The position numbers were made by a program, and so were the translations under genes. DNA of 40,280 nucleotides, taken from contig PXBH01000029.1 of assembly GCA_003565555.1 (NCBI GenBank), forward strand, positions 1 through 40,280. Direction: 5' to 3'. A model generated the notes under the pieces. It was not told the DNA's origin, made no database searches, and saw only the letters and a program-made list of their open reading frames with translations. The DNA is from Cryomorphaceae bacterium. GTDB lineage: Bacteria > Bacteroidota > Bacteroidia > Flavobacteriales_D > Cryomorphaceae. Shown here one piece after another: positions 15,786-23,878 of the stretch; the first letter of the stretch is position 1, and each line of letters begins with the position of its first letter.

Positions 15786-18700
15786 CTATCTGCTGATCAC
15801 CACCTTCCGAACGGCTGTCACCTCCGCTCCCTCCGCGCGAATCACGTACACTCCGGGAGAAAGCGCAGATAAGTTCCATTCGGTGCGGTTCGTTTGCATC
15901 ACGCTTTGGCTGAGTACAAGCCTGCCGTGTACATCGGTCACGGTGACACGCTCAAAGATGCCGGTTCGGTTCCAGTCTGCATAGACGGTTTCGCGGGCCG
16001 GATTCGGAAAGACCCTGAACCGGGTTTCTTCCGCTTCCGAAGCGGAGAGGATGTCCTCGGCGTCTTCGATACAAAGCTGCAGGGACCAGTCTGCAATATT
16101 GCCCGTAGCCGATCCGCCGGGATTTAATACGCGCAAGATCCAGGCCCCTTGGGAATCCTCCCCGGAAAAGGCTTGGAGCAGACTCGAGGGCGGGACAAGT
16201 TCACCGGAAGCTCCGCAGGCATCATCCCCGTCGGGTGCGGCAAAATCATCGTATCCGAAAGAAAATTCCGCGGCTGCGGCAGACAAAACCTCCAGCAGTT
16301 CGGTACCTTGAGAGAGTCCGATCATTAAACTCGGAACGGTAACATTCGAATTGGTGCCTCCCGGCACAATGAAGTCATCTCCGTCATTATTGATGATGAT
16401 GACCCCGACCGCGCCCGCGATTTGAGCGTTGAGCACTTTTTGCACGAAGGTGCAGCCTCCGCGTGTTACGATGGCAATTTTACCGTCCAGAAGAGCGGCA
16501 TTTTCCGGTTGATCGCACAATTCCGCACCGAAAAGTCCGTTGCCGTCAAAGGCCAAAACAGCAGGAGCCACCAGATCTTCCGTACCGATACCGGGACCGA
16601 AAGGAGCCGTAGCCGAAGCGGGATAATTGAGCTGCGGCTCTCCCGGAGCTTCAATACCCACACTGCCCGAACCGCGCATGGTCACCTGCGCACCGCAGAC
16701 CACCCCGCCCAACTCTACGAAGGTTCCTGCAGGACTCTCCAGTCCGAAGAGCAATTGGTCTGCCGAGCCGTGGGTTCCGTTGATATTGGTGATACTGACT
16801 TTGGACACAATTCCCTCGGTATTGACCTGAGCTGAGGATTCCGATACCGTTCCCGCCAAGGGGAACTCGGTGACCGTATTTCCGATACAGGGTACCGTTG
16901 TGAAGGAAAAGGTCTCCGAAAAATCAGAGATGCCGCAGTCGCTCGTATTGCGTGTGCGCCAGAAATACTGCGTTTCGGGCAGGAGTTCTCCCGCGGCAAT
17001 CTCGGTTACGGAAAGTTCCGAGGCGGAAAATACGGGTGTAGCGAAACTCTCGTCAAGGGCGAGTTCCACACTGTAAGTTTCGGAAATCAATGCATTGTCT
17101 TCCCACGACAGGGTGGGGTGAACAGGTGCATTCACCTCGCCGTTTTGAGGGCTGAGCGGTTGCGCAGCATCGGGCGAAGCATTCCCGAGCTCCGTGAAGA
17201 GTAAGATATCATTGAAGAAGGCCCCGCTGCTCCCTATGATTTGTACGGAATTGAATCCGGGATCGGCATCTGCGGATGTGACCACGGTAGCCGTAAATTC
17301 CTCCCCCGGAGCCACTGCCGGGCTGCTGAAGCTGACGGAAAATCCGGCGGGCAGGTTGACGGCATCCAATTGCACCGGTCCGGGAAGGTCGCCGAGCGCA
17401 TTTGCCGTAAGGGTGTAATCGAAAGCCTCTCCCGTACACCCCTGATTTAAGAGCGGTGTATCCGTCTGGAAGGCAAAACCGTCATCGGCAGCCTGTATGG
17501 TAAAATTAAATGCAGACAAGTCGAAGAAGGGCTGATCTGAGGCCCGCACCATCAGTCGGGCAGTAGTAGTATTAACATTGGCCACCTGCCAGAAGAAGGA
17601 GCCCGTATTTGGGACATCTTCAGCCACGAGTGAGTCAAATTCAGGTACGGAAGATACGGAGAGGTAAATATCGACTGTCTCCGCCTCAATGGGCGCCTCT
17701 TGCGTACCCGCCGGATTCCATACCACTTCTTCATAAGAGAGTCCCTGCCACACGATGCCGGGTGCATTGGGCACCTCGAGGGTAAAGGGTTCTCCCGTGT
17801 CCAGCACATTTACCGTAAGGTCGGCAAATTGATTGCAGCCTCCTGCCGGGTTATTGTCGCGGACGCTCAACCTGAAGTTCATCTCGCGGCTTACGTCAGA
17901 GAGCCTTTCCCAGGTGTCGTCCTCACCGAAAACCAAAGCTTCGATTCGGGGCAACATGCGCGCGGAAGAAAGTGCGGGAGAGAAAGATCTGAAATTCGGG
18001 CCTTGAGCTGAGGAAGGCAAAGGCGGCTGAGGGGAGATCTCTACATCCATTTGCTCCCAGTTGTAGGTTAGCACATCATTCTCCGCGTCCGTTACCACCG
18101 CATCCAGCTCGAAGGGCGTACCTCCCGGCACCCAAACCGAAGCCGCAATCGAATTAATCTCAGGTGCGGTATTGGGAATCGGCGTGAGCACCGGGCACTG
18201 GTCTTGCTCCGCGCGCAACCCGATTTCCCGCATGGAAATGCCGTGAAAATGATCGTCACTGTTAACCTGCACATTCGGGTTGCAAATGCCTGCATAGGCC
18301 ATAATGGTGGATCCGCTTCCCGGCTCGGCAGCAGTTGCATTGTTGCGGTTGCCTCCGCAGGCATTGTTGAAGCAGTGGTTCGAATTGAATTGGTGCCCGA
18401 TTTCGTGCGCCACGTAATCAATATCGAAAGGATCACCGATCGGAGCAGCACTTCCCGTGACGCCCCGCGCCTTGGAATTGTTGCTACAGGTGACTCCCAA
18501 ACCTGCAAGCCCGCCGCTGTTGGTACCGAAGACATGTCCGATGTCGTAATTTGCCGCACCGATCACCGCGTTGGTCAGGGTCTGGTTTTCATTGATCATC
18601 GCGAAGGGACTTCCGTTCGTAAACGGATCGGTATCGGGATTTTCAAATATCAGTTCCGCATTGTTCGGAATCAGGGTCATGGTTATGCCGAAGTCACGCT

Positions 18701-19421
18701 CGTACACCCCGTTCACCCGATTCATGGTTGTTACAATTGCCGCCACCGCATCGGCTGTGCTTCCTCCGTGAAAAATGGTGTACTCGCCCGTAGCCGAAAC
18801 GGCCAAACGGTAAGTCCTGAGCACACATGAATTGTAGGGCTGTCCCTCCCCCGTTTGGGAAGGCTCAGACAACTCAGACTGCCCGTCCAAGACACAATTT
18901 TGCACCTTGTCCGTAACGAAATCCCGACGCCGATAAATCACATGAAGATTTGGATTTTCGGGTCCTACGGGATCGATAAAAAGGGTTTGACGGCCGGGGC
19001 GAAATATGATGGCGTGCATTCCCTTGTGCGAAAAATCAATCTTTCCCCATTCGTTGGGGTTATCGACGCATACGATATTTCCGGAAGAAATCTGCGGAAA
19101 CTGATCCGACAATCCGACGGACATTGTGGTGTTGCGGTGGAGGTGATAGTTTACAGCCCCGCCGTCAGGTCCCGGCAGCGTGATCAACTCGTCTTCGAAA
19201 GCTGCTTCGCGCGCAAGGTGATCGAAAACATTCGTTTCAAAATAACCCCCGCGAAGTGTTTGAACTTGCGGCGTTCCCGAAAATCTGTCGGGAAGGCTCA
19301 TTCCCTCCCACGAATAATCGCGGCTTTCCGAATCGGGTCGATTTTGTGCTGCAGCGCTGAATTGAAATAAACAGAAGGCGATCAAAAGCGCCGCCCGTAA
19401 TGGAAAAGCATCGGATTTCAA
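15786..19421 (-). CDS. T9SS-secreted multidomain metalloprotease (reprolysin-like) with P-domain, PA insert and C-terminal sorting domain
   Basis: This 1211-residue protein begins at a TTG codon; no ATG precedes the signal peptide (ALLIAFCLFQFSAAAQ, cleavage near residue 26). The metzincin catalytic site is VAHEIGHQFNSNH (H339, E340, H343, H349) with Met-turn IMAYAG (M374). Then come Ig/cadherin-like modules (about 415-545 and 545-745) and a fibronectin type III domain (about 755-845). A proprotein-convertase P-domain begins at about 850-908 and resumes at 1078-1117 (SQGAWILRVLNPGG). A protease-associated domain (KIAIVTRGGCTFVQKV, GVIIINNDGDD) lies between the two parts. A type A sorting domain closes the chain (FRVFPNPA, VTVTDVHGRLV, LSPGVYVIRAE, KVVISR). 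It is exported through SecYEG and then T9SS and anchored or released at the surface. Confidence 0.93.
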   Translation of the reverse strand: MKSDAFPLRAALLIAFCLFQFSAAAQNRPDSESRDYSWEGMSLPDRFSGTPQVQTLRGGYFETNVFDHLAREAAFEDELITLPGPDGGAVNYHLHRNTTMSVGLSDQFPQISSGNIVCVDNPNEWGKIDFSHKGMHAIIFRPGRQTLFIDPVGPENPNLHVIYRRRDFVTDKVQNCVLDGQSELSEPSQTGEGQPYNSCVLRTYRLAVSATGEYTIFHGGSTADAVAAIVTTMNRVNGVYERDFGITMTLIPNNAELIFENPDTDPFTNGSPFAMINENQTLTNAVIGAANYDIGHVFGTNSGGLAGLGVTCSNNSKARGVTGSAAPIGDPFDIDYVAHEIGHQFNSNHCFNNACGGNRNNATAAEPGSGSTIMAYAGICNPNVQVNSDDHFHGISMREIGLRAEQDQCPVLTPIPNTAPEINSIAASVWVPGGTPFELDAVVTDAENDVLTYNWEQMDVEISPQPPLPSSAQGPNFRSFSPALSSARMLPRIEALVFGEDDTWERLSDVSREMNFRLSVRDNNPAGGCNQFADLTVNVLDTGEPFTLEVPNAPGIVWQGLSYEEVVWNPAGTQEAPIEAETVDIYLSVSSVPEFDSLVAEDVPNTGSFFWQVANVNTTTARLMVRASDQPFFDLSAFNFTIQAADDGFAFQTDTPLLNQGCTGEAFDYTLTANALGDLPGPVQLDAVNLPAGFSVSFSSPAVAPGEEFTATVVTSADADPGFNSVQIIGSSGAFFNDILLFTELGNASPDAAQPLSPQNGEVNAPVHPTLSWEDNALISETYSVELALDESFATPVFSASELSVTEIAAGELLPETQYFWRTRNTSDCGISDFSETFSFTTVPCIGNTVTEFPLAGTVSESSAQVNTEGIVSKVSITNINGTHGSADQLLFGLESPAGTFVELGGVVCGAQVTMRGSGSVGIEAPGEPQLNYPASATAPFGPGIGTEDLVAPAVLAFDGNGLFGAELCDQPENAALLDGKIAIVTRGGCTFVQKVLNAQIAGAVGVIIINNDGDDFIVPGGTNSNVTVPSLMIGLSQGTELLEVLSAAAAEFSFGYDDFAAPDGDDACGASGELVPPSSLLQAFSGEDSQGAWILRVLNPGGSATGNIADWSLQLCIEDAEDILSASEAEETRFRVFPNPARETVYADWNRTGIFERVTVTDVHGRLVLSQSVMQTNRTEWNLSALSPGVYVIRAEGAEVTAVRKVVISR

Positions 19422-19455
19422 TGGTAAACGGTCAATTGATTTAACAAGGTATGCG

Positions 19456-19474
19456 CAAGAAACAATATTTCTTG
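19456..19474 (-). promoter_or_regulatory. Inverted repeat upstream of the T9SS protease gene
   Basis: CAAGAAA-CAATA-TTTCTTG is a perfect 7-bp palindrome with a 5-nt spacer, a typical size for a dimeric regulator site. It sits 35-53 nt ahead of the TTG start. Binding is not shown. Confidence 0.35.
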
Positions 19475-19774
19475 TGAACTGTCAAAACAACTTCCGGCGG
19501 GCTATGATGTTCACAACTGCGGAAACACACTTCCCGCAAAGAACCCATTCCTTTCATCAACAATGGGTTGCTATTCTCACAGGAAATCCGGGGTACGTAG
19601 CCGACATCGGGTGGCGGAGCTTATAAGTGTTTGATAAGGAGCGATTATAATTTCTAAAAATTGCTGCAGGAGACCGAATTCCGCCGAGAACCAAACCCTG
19701 CGCCGCGCTTGAACTCCTAAGGGCGCAAAGACGGCAGAAATTAATTGCCGCCGTCAAGCAAAAAGACGCACTTT

Positions 19775-19805
19775 TATATTTGCCTGACTTGAAATGGTAA
19801 TTTTG
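19775..19805 (+). promoter_or_regulatory. Two candidate -7 boxes of recR
   Basis: TATATTTG (19775-19782) and TAATTTTG (19798-19805) both match TAnnTTTG. The first would give a leader of about 25 nt; the second ends 5 nt before the ATG and would give an almost leaderless mRNA. Neither has a TTTG 18-20 nt upstream. Confidence 0.45.
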
Positions 19806-19810
19806 CCTGC

Positions 19811-20434
19811 ATGATTCCTTCCAAATACATTGAGAATGCCGTGGACGAAATGGCCTCCCTGCCGGGTGTGGGAAGAAAAACTGCCCTGCGTTACGTGCTG
19901 GACCTGCTCGGCAGATCCGAGGAAGATGTAGCGCGCTTTTCGGATGCCCTGCGCACCATGCGCGAGGAGGTGAAGCTCTGCCGCTCTTGCAATAATATAT
20001 CGGATGAGGAGATTTGCGCCGTATGCGCGAGTCCTGCCCGTGACAGGACTTTGGTGTGCATTGTGGAGGACATCCGCGATCTCATGGCCCTGGAATCTAC
20101 ACAACAGTACAAAGGACTCTACCACGTGCTCGGCGGGAAAATTTCGCCGATGGACGGCATAGGGCCGGGAGATTTACACATCGCGGGGCTGCGGGAGCGC
20201 TTGGATGCGGAAGGGGTGCATGAAGTGATCTTCGCCCTCTCACCTACCATGGAAGGCGACACCACGGCCTACTACATTTACAAAAAGATAGAAACAGCGA
20301 TAGCGGGCGGGCTCAAGGTGTCCACCCTCACGCGCGGCGTGGCCGTGGGCGATGAGCTCCGATACGCCGACGAGGTGACCTTGGGCAAATCCATCCTCCA
20401 CCGCACGCCCTACGACAAAGCCCTGCAAGGATGA
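19811..20434 (+). CDS. recR: Recombination mediator protein RecR
   Basis: This 207-residue protein matches RecR in length and layout. It has the helix-hairpin-helix LPGVGRKTALRYV (about 17-29), a four-cysteine zinc site (C57, C60, C69, C72), the Toprim domain beginning VCIVEDIRDL (E86) and the segment LGGKISPMDGIGPGDLHI. RecR works with RecO (and RecF) to load RecA onto SSB-coated single-stranded DNA. The stop overlaps the next ATG as ATGA (20431-20434), so the downstream glycosyltransferase is translationally coupled, although no functional link is known. Confidence 0.97.
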   Translation: MIPSKYIENAVDEMASLPGVGRKTALRYVLDLLGRSEEDVARFSDALRTMREEVKLCRSCNNISDEEICAVCASPARDRTLVCIVEDIRDLMALESTQQYKGLYHVLGGKISPMDGIGPGDLHIAGLRERLDAEGVHEVIFALSPTMEGDTTAYYIYKKIETAIAGGLKVSTLTRGVAVGDELRYADEVTLGKSILHRTPYDKALQG

Positions 20435-22404
20435 TTGACCTCTCGGTAATCATTGTCAACTACAATGTCGAGTACTTCTTGGAGCAGTGCCTCCACAGCG
20501 TGATCAAAGCCTCCAAAGGGTTGAACTGCGAAATATTCGTCGTGGACAATAACTCCGTAGACGGCTCGGTGGCCATGGTGGAGAAAAAATTTCCCGAAGT
20601 CATCCTGATCGCAAATAAAGAGAACCTCGGCTTTTCCAAAGCCAACAATATGGCCGTGCGGCAATCTAAGGGCAGGTATGTGCTCCTGCTCAATCCCGAT
20701 ACCCTCACGGAGGAGGACACCTTGGAGAAATCAGTGGCCTTTATGGATGCCCACCCGGATGCGGGCGGTCTCGGCGTAAAAATGATCGACGGGCGCGGTC
20801 GTTTCCTGCCCGAAAGTAAGCGGGGGCTGCCCACACCGGCAGTGGCCTTTTACAAGATTTTCGGCCTGGCCGCACTCTTTCCGAAGTCACGCGTATTCGG
20901 GAGGTACCATCTCGGTTTCCTTCCGGAAAATGAAACCCATGAGGTAGAAATTCTCTCCGGGGCCTATATGATGATGCGCCGCAGCTGCCTGGACAAGGTC
21001 GGGCTGCTCGATGAGGCTTTTTTCATGTACGGCGAAGACATCGACCTTTCCTATCGCATTCTCAAAGGCGGATATAAAAACTACTACCTCGCCGATACCC
21101 GCATCATTCATTACAAAGGAGAAAGCACGAAAAAAAGCAGTGTCAATTACGTCTTCGTTTTCTACCGGGCCATGGTCATCTTTGCCCGGAAGCACTTCTC
21201 TCCCGGTGGCGCGGGAACTTTCTCCTTTTTCATCAACCTTGCCATTTACCTGCGGGCGGGCATAGCACTGGGCAGAAGGTTTTCGGGAAAAATCGCCCTG
21301 CCCCTTTTCGACGCGGTCGCCCTGGGACTTTCGCTGTACTTTTTGCGGGAATGGTATGCCTCCTTTACGGGAAAAATTTATGATATCGAGCGCACTGCAA
21401 CAGCCTTTGCCACCTACATCACTGTGTGGATGAGTGCGGTCTACGCATCCGGGGGCTATGCCAAGCCTCTGAATTTCGGAGCCATATTCAGAGGGATCGG
21501 AATCGGCACCCTGATCATCTTGGCAGGATATGCCCTCCTTCCGGAAAGTCTGCGGTTCTCGCGCGCCCTGATCCTTTTGGGAGCGGCGGCGGCCGCAGCG
21601 GTATTCGGCATATCTCGAACCCTGCTTCGCGCAGCCCGTGTAGCCGGATTTCGTCGTGAAGAGGCCGGCAAAAAAATAACAGGAATCGTGGCGGGAAAAG
21701 CCGAATTCGACCGCATTTCCTCCCTGATGGCGGAGGGGCCCGCACGGGGGCAACACATCTTCAGGATATCACCGCCCGGGAAGGCCGATAAAGACGTGCC
21801 CCGTGCGGAACGCCTGCGCGAAGTGGTCGGGGTGTACAAGCCTGATAGTTTGATTTTCAGCGGACAGGACATGACTTCGGCAGACATCATCGCATCTATG
21901 GCCGAAGTAAAATCATCGAAGACAGAGCTCAAAATCGCTCCGCCCGAGAGCCTTTACATCATCGGCAGCAGCTCCGTAGAAAAGGGCGGAGAGCTCTTTG
22001 TGATGAACATCAATGCCGTAAGCAACCCGCGCAACCGCCGCAAAAAACGCCTTTTTGATTTCTTCACGGCCGTTTTGTTCTTGCTCGGATATCCGGTGTG
22101 GGTGCTTTTTGTGAAGGAAAAACGCGGCTTTTATCGCAACATCACGGACGTAATACTCGGCCGAAAAAGCTGGGTGGGCTACGCAAAGGATGCGGGTGCC
22201 TCTGAAGGCCTGCCCGGACTGCGCAACGGAGTATTGAGCCCTTCAGACCGCTCGGGCAAGCTGAAAATGCCTGTAGACACCGCCCGAAAGCTCAATGTAG
22301 TATACGCCCGAGACTACAGGGTGCGCAATGATTTGGCCCTGATGCGCGCTGCGTTCTCCGCATTGGGGCGGCGCAAAGCTCCGATTGCGGGTAAGGAATT
22401 TTAG
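20431..22404 (+). CDS. GT2 glycosyltransferase fused to a degenerate polyprenyl-phosphate sugar phosphotransferase module
   Basis: This 657-residue protein joins two modules. Residues 1-240 are a GT-A, family 2 transferase (VIIVNYN, VVDNNSVDGS, LLLNPDT with D90, and the late GEDIDLSYR, 201-209), close to rhamnosyltransferase-type enzymes. Residues about 262-395 hold several membrane helices. Residues 415-510 form a Rossmann-like part (DSLIFSGQDMTSADIIASM). The C-terminus begins KKRLFDFFTAVLFLLGYPVW, like the membrane-entry helix of initiating sugar phosphotransferases, and continues GFYRNITDVILGRKSWVGY. The normal VGPRP-type catalytic segment is not recognisable, so the second module is probably non-catalytic. 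It likely adds a sugar to a lipid-linked glycan and binds the polyprenyl carrier. Coupled by ATGA to recR. Confidence 0.85.
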   Translation: MIDLSVIIVNYNVEYFLEQCLHSVIKASKGLNCEIFVVDNNSVDGSVAMVEKKFPEVILIANKENLGFSKANNMAVRQSKGRYVLLLNPDTLTEEDTLEKSVAFMDAHPDAGGLGVKMIDGRGRFLPESKRGLPTPAVAFYKIFGLAALFPKSRVFGRYHLGFLPENETHEVEILSGAYMMMRRSCLDKVGLLDEAFFMYGEDIDLSYRILKGGYKNYYLADTRIIHYKGESTKKSSVNYVFVFYRAMVIFARKHFSPGGAGTFSFFINLAIYLRAGIALGRRFSGKIALPLFDAVALGLSLYFLREWYASFTGKIYDIERTATAFATYITVWMSAVYASGGYAKPLNFGAIFRGIGIGTLIILAGYALLPESLRFSRALILLGAAAAAAVFGISRTLLRAARVAGFRREEAGKKITGIVAGKAEFDRISSLMAEGPARGQHIFRISPPGKADKDVPRAERLREVVGVYKPDSLIFSGQDMTSADIIASMAEVKSSKTELKIAPPESLYIIGSSSVEKGGELFVMNINAVSNPRNRRKKRLFDFFTAVLFLLGYPVWVLFVKEKRGFYRNITDVILGRKSWVGYAKDAGASEGLPGLRNGVLSPSDRSGKLKMPVDTARKLNVVYARDYRVRNDLALMRAAFSALGRRKAPIAGKEF

Positions 22405-22448
22405 GCTAATTTTGTGGCCCCATCAACACCGAAACAGAATTATACACC

Positions 22449-23816
22449 ATGCCGCAAACTGAGGTACTCCTTCCCAAAATGGGCGAAAGCGTCGCCGAAG
22501 CCACCATTACCAAATGGGTAATCAACGAAGGTGACACGATCGAAGCCGATGATCCCCTTGTAGAAATTGCCACCGATAAGGTAGACAGCGAAGTGCCTGC
22601 TCCCGAAGACGGCGTGCTCATCAAGCGGCTCTGTGAGGAAGGAGATGTGGTGGAAGTCGGGAAGCCGATTGCCATTATTGACACGGGCGGTGAGGGAAGC
22701 TCGCCTGCACCTGACAGCACCGATGAAGCAGCCGCGCCCTCGGAGGCGCCCGCAGCTGCCAAAACGGAGGCAGCGAAACCCGCCCCGCAACCTCAACCTG
22801 CGGCAGCCGAAGCCGGCGGGCCTATCGCCCGAACAGGTGAAAGCGGAAGGTTTTACTCTCCGCTAGTGCGCAATATCGCAAGGGAGGAAGGCATCACCAT
22901 GGCAGAACTGGAACGCATAGAAGGCTCAGGGAAGGAAGGCCGGGTGACCAAAAAAGACATTTTGGATTACCTCCCGGAGCGCGAAACAAACGGAGCTGCA
23001 GTGCAGAAGGAATCCGAGCAAGCGCAAAAAACCGCACCCAAGCAGCCCGCTTCCGCACAGAGCACGGCTCCCGCCAAAAAGCCCTCCGCCCCCCTGATTG
23101 CCGGACCCGGTGATGAACTTATGGAGATGGATCGCATGCGCCGCATGATCTCTGACCACATGGTGCACTCGAAATACACCTCCCCGCACGTGACTTCCTA
23201 CGTGGAGGCTGATCTCACCAATGTGGTCACATGGCGCAATAAGTGGAAGAAAAAATTCGAAGAGCGCGAAGGTGAAAAGCTCACCTTCACTCCCATCTTC
23301 ATCGAGGCCATAGTAAAAGCAATAAAAGAGCTCCCGATGGTCAATGTATCAACCGACGGCGAGCGTATTTTGAAAAAGAAAAACATCAACATCGGTATGG
23401 CTACGGCCCTGCCTTCGGGCAACCTGATCGTTCCCGTAATCCACAATGCGGACACGCTCAACCTTGTGGGATTGGCAAAGCGGGTCAACGAATTGGCCGG
23501 GCGGGCGAGAGAAAACAAACTTAAACCGGAGGAAATTCAGGGCGGCACTTACACTGTAACCAATGTAGGCACTTTCGGTAATGTGATGGGTCCCCCCATT
23601 ATCAACCAGCCGCAAACCGCCGTTATGGCCGTAGGTGCCATACGTAAAAAGCCGGCCGTTATAGAGACTCCGGAAGGCGACTTTATCGGCATCAGGCAGC
23701 TCATGTTTCTGTCGCACAGTTACGACCACCGCGTGATTGACGGCGCCTTGGGCGGAAAATTCGTTCGGTTAGTAGCTGATTTTCTTGAACAATTTGATGT
23801 GAATAGAGAAATTTAA
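22449..23816 (+). CDS. 2-oxoacid dehydrogenase E2 (dihydrolipoamide acyltransferase)
   Basis: The 455-residue protein has a single N-terminal lipoyl domain with lipoylated lysine in EIATDKVDSEVP (K44), an Ala/Pro-rich linker, the E1/E3-binding domain (about 137-175; FYSPLVRNIAREEG, GRVTKKDILDYL), a second Ala/Pro/Lys linker and the catalytic domain ending in SHSYDHRVIDGALGG (catalytic His427, Asp431). It transfers acyl groups to CoA in a pyruvate or branched-chain 2-oxoacid dehydrogenase complex. The lipoyl sequence and Bacteroidota habit favour the branched-chain type, but this is not certain. E1 and E3 genes are not adjacent. It follows the glycosyltransferase by 44 nt and its stop overlaps a possible ATG of the next gene (TAATG). 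Confidence 0.93.
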   Translation: MPQTEVLLPKMGESVAEATITKWVINEGDTIEADDPLVEIATDKVDSEVPAPEDGVLIKRLCEEGDVVEVGKPIAIIDTGGEGSSPAPDSTDEAAAPSEAPAAAKTEAAKPAPQPQPAAAEAGGPIARTGESGRFYSPLVRNIAREEGITMAELERIEGSGKEGRVTKKDILDYLPERETNGAAVQKESEQAQKTAPKQPASAQSTAPAKKPSAPLIAGPGDELMEMDRMRRMISDHMVHSKYTSPHVTSYVEADLTNVVTWRNKWKKKFEEREGEKLTFTPIFIEAIVKAIKELPMVNVSTDGERILKKKNINIGMATALPSGNLIVPVIHNADTLNLVGLAKRVNELAGRARENKLKPEEIQGGTYTVTNVGTFGNVMGPPIINQPQTAVMAVGAIRKKPAVIETPEGDFIGIRQLMFLSHSYDHRVIDGALGGKFVRLVADFLEQFDVNREI

Positions 23817-23849
23817 TGCCTCAGCGCAGTTCATCCGAGAGGTTTACCT

Positions 23850-23857
23850 TAGATTTG
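23850..23857 (+). promoter_or_regulatory. -7 box of the first TPR/PD40 gene
   Basis: TAGATTTG matches TAnnTTTG and ends 21 nt before the ATG at 23879. It supports that start over the upstream ATG at 23816, which would lie before the transcript start. Confidence 0.45.
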
Positions 23858-23878
23858 GAAATTCAAGTTTTCCATCGG

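Larger units (their letters stand above)
19422..19810. other. Intergenic region between the divergent T9SS protease gene and recR
   Basis: 389 nt without a supported gene. It holds a 7-bp inverted repeat (CAAGAAA 19456-19462, TTTCTTG 19468-19474) 35 nt upstream of the protease TTG start. Near the recR end are two -7 boxes. Short ORFs here show no family signature. Confidence 0.7.

Noticed and set aside
20887-21756. 289-codon minus-strand open frame
   Set aside because: It lies antisense to the GT2 fusion gene and shows no domain pattern.
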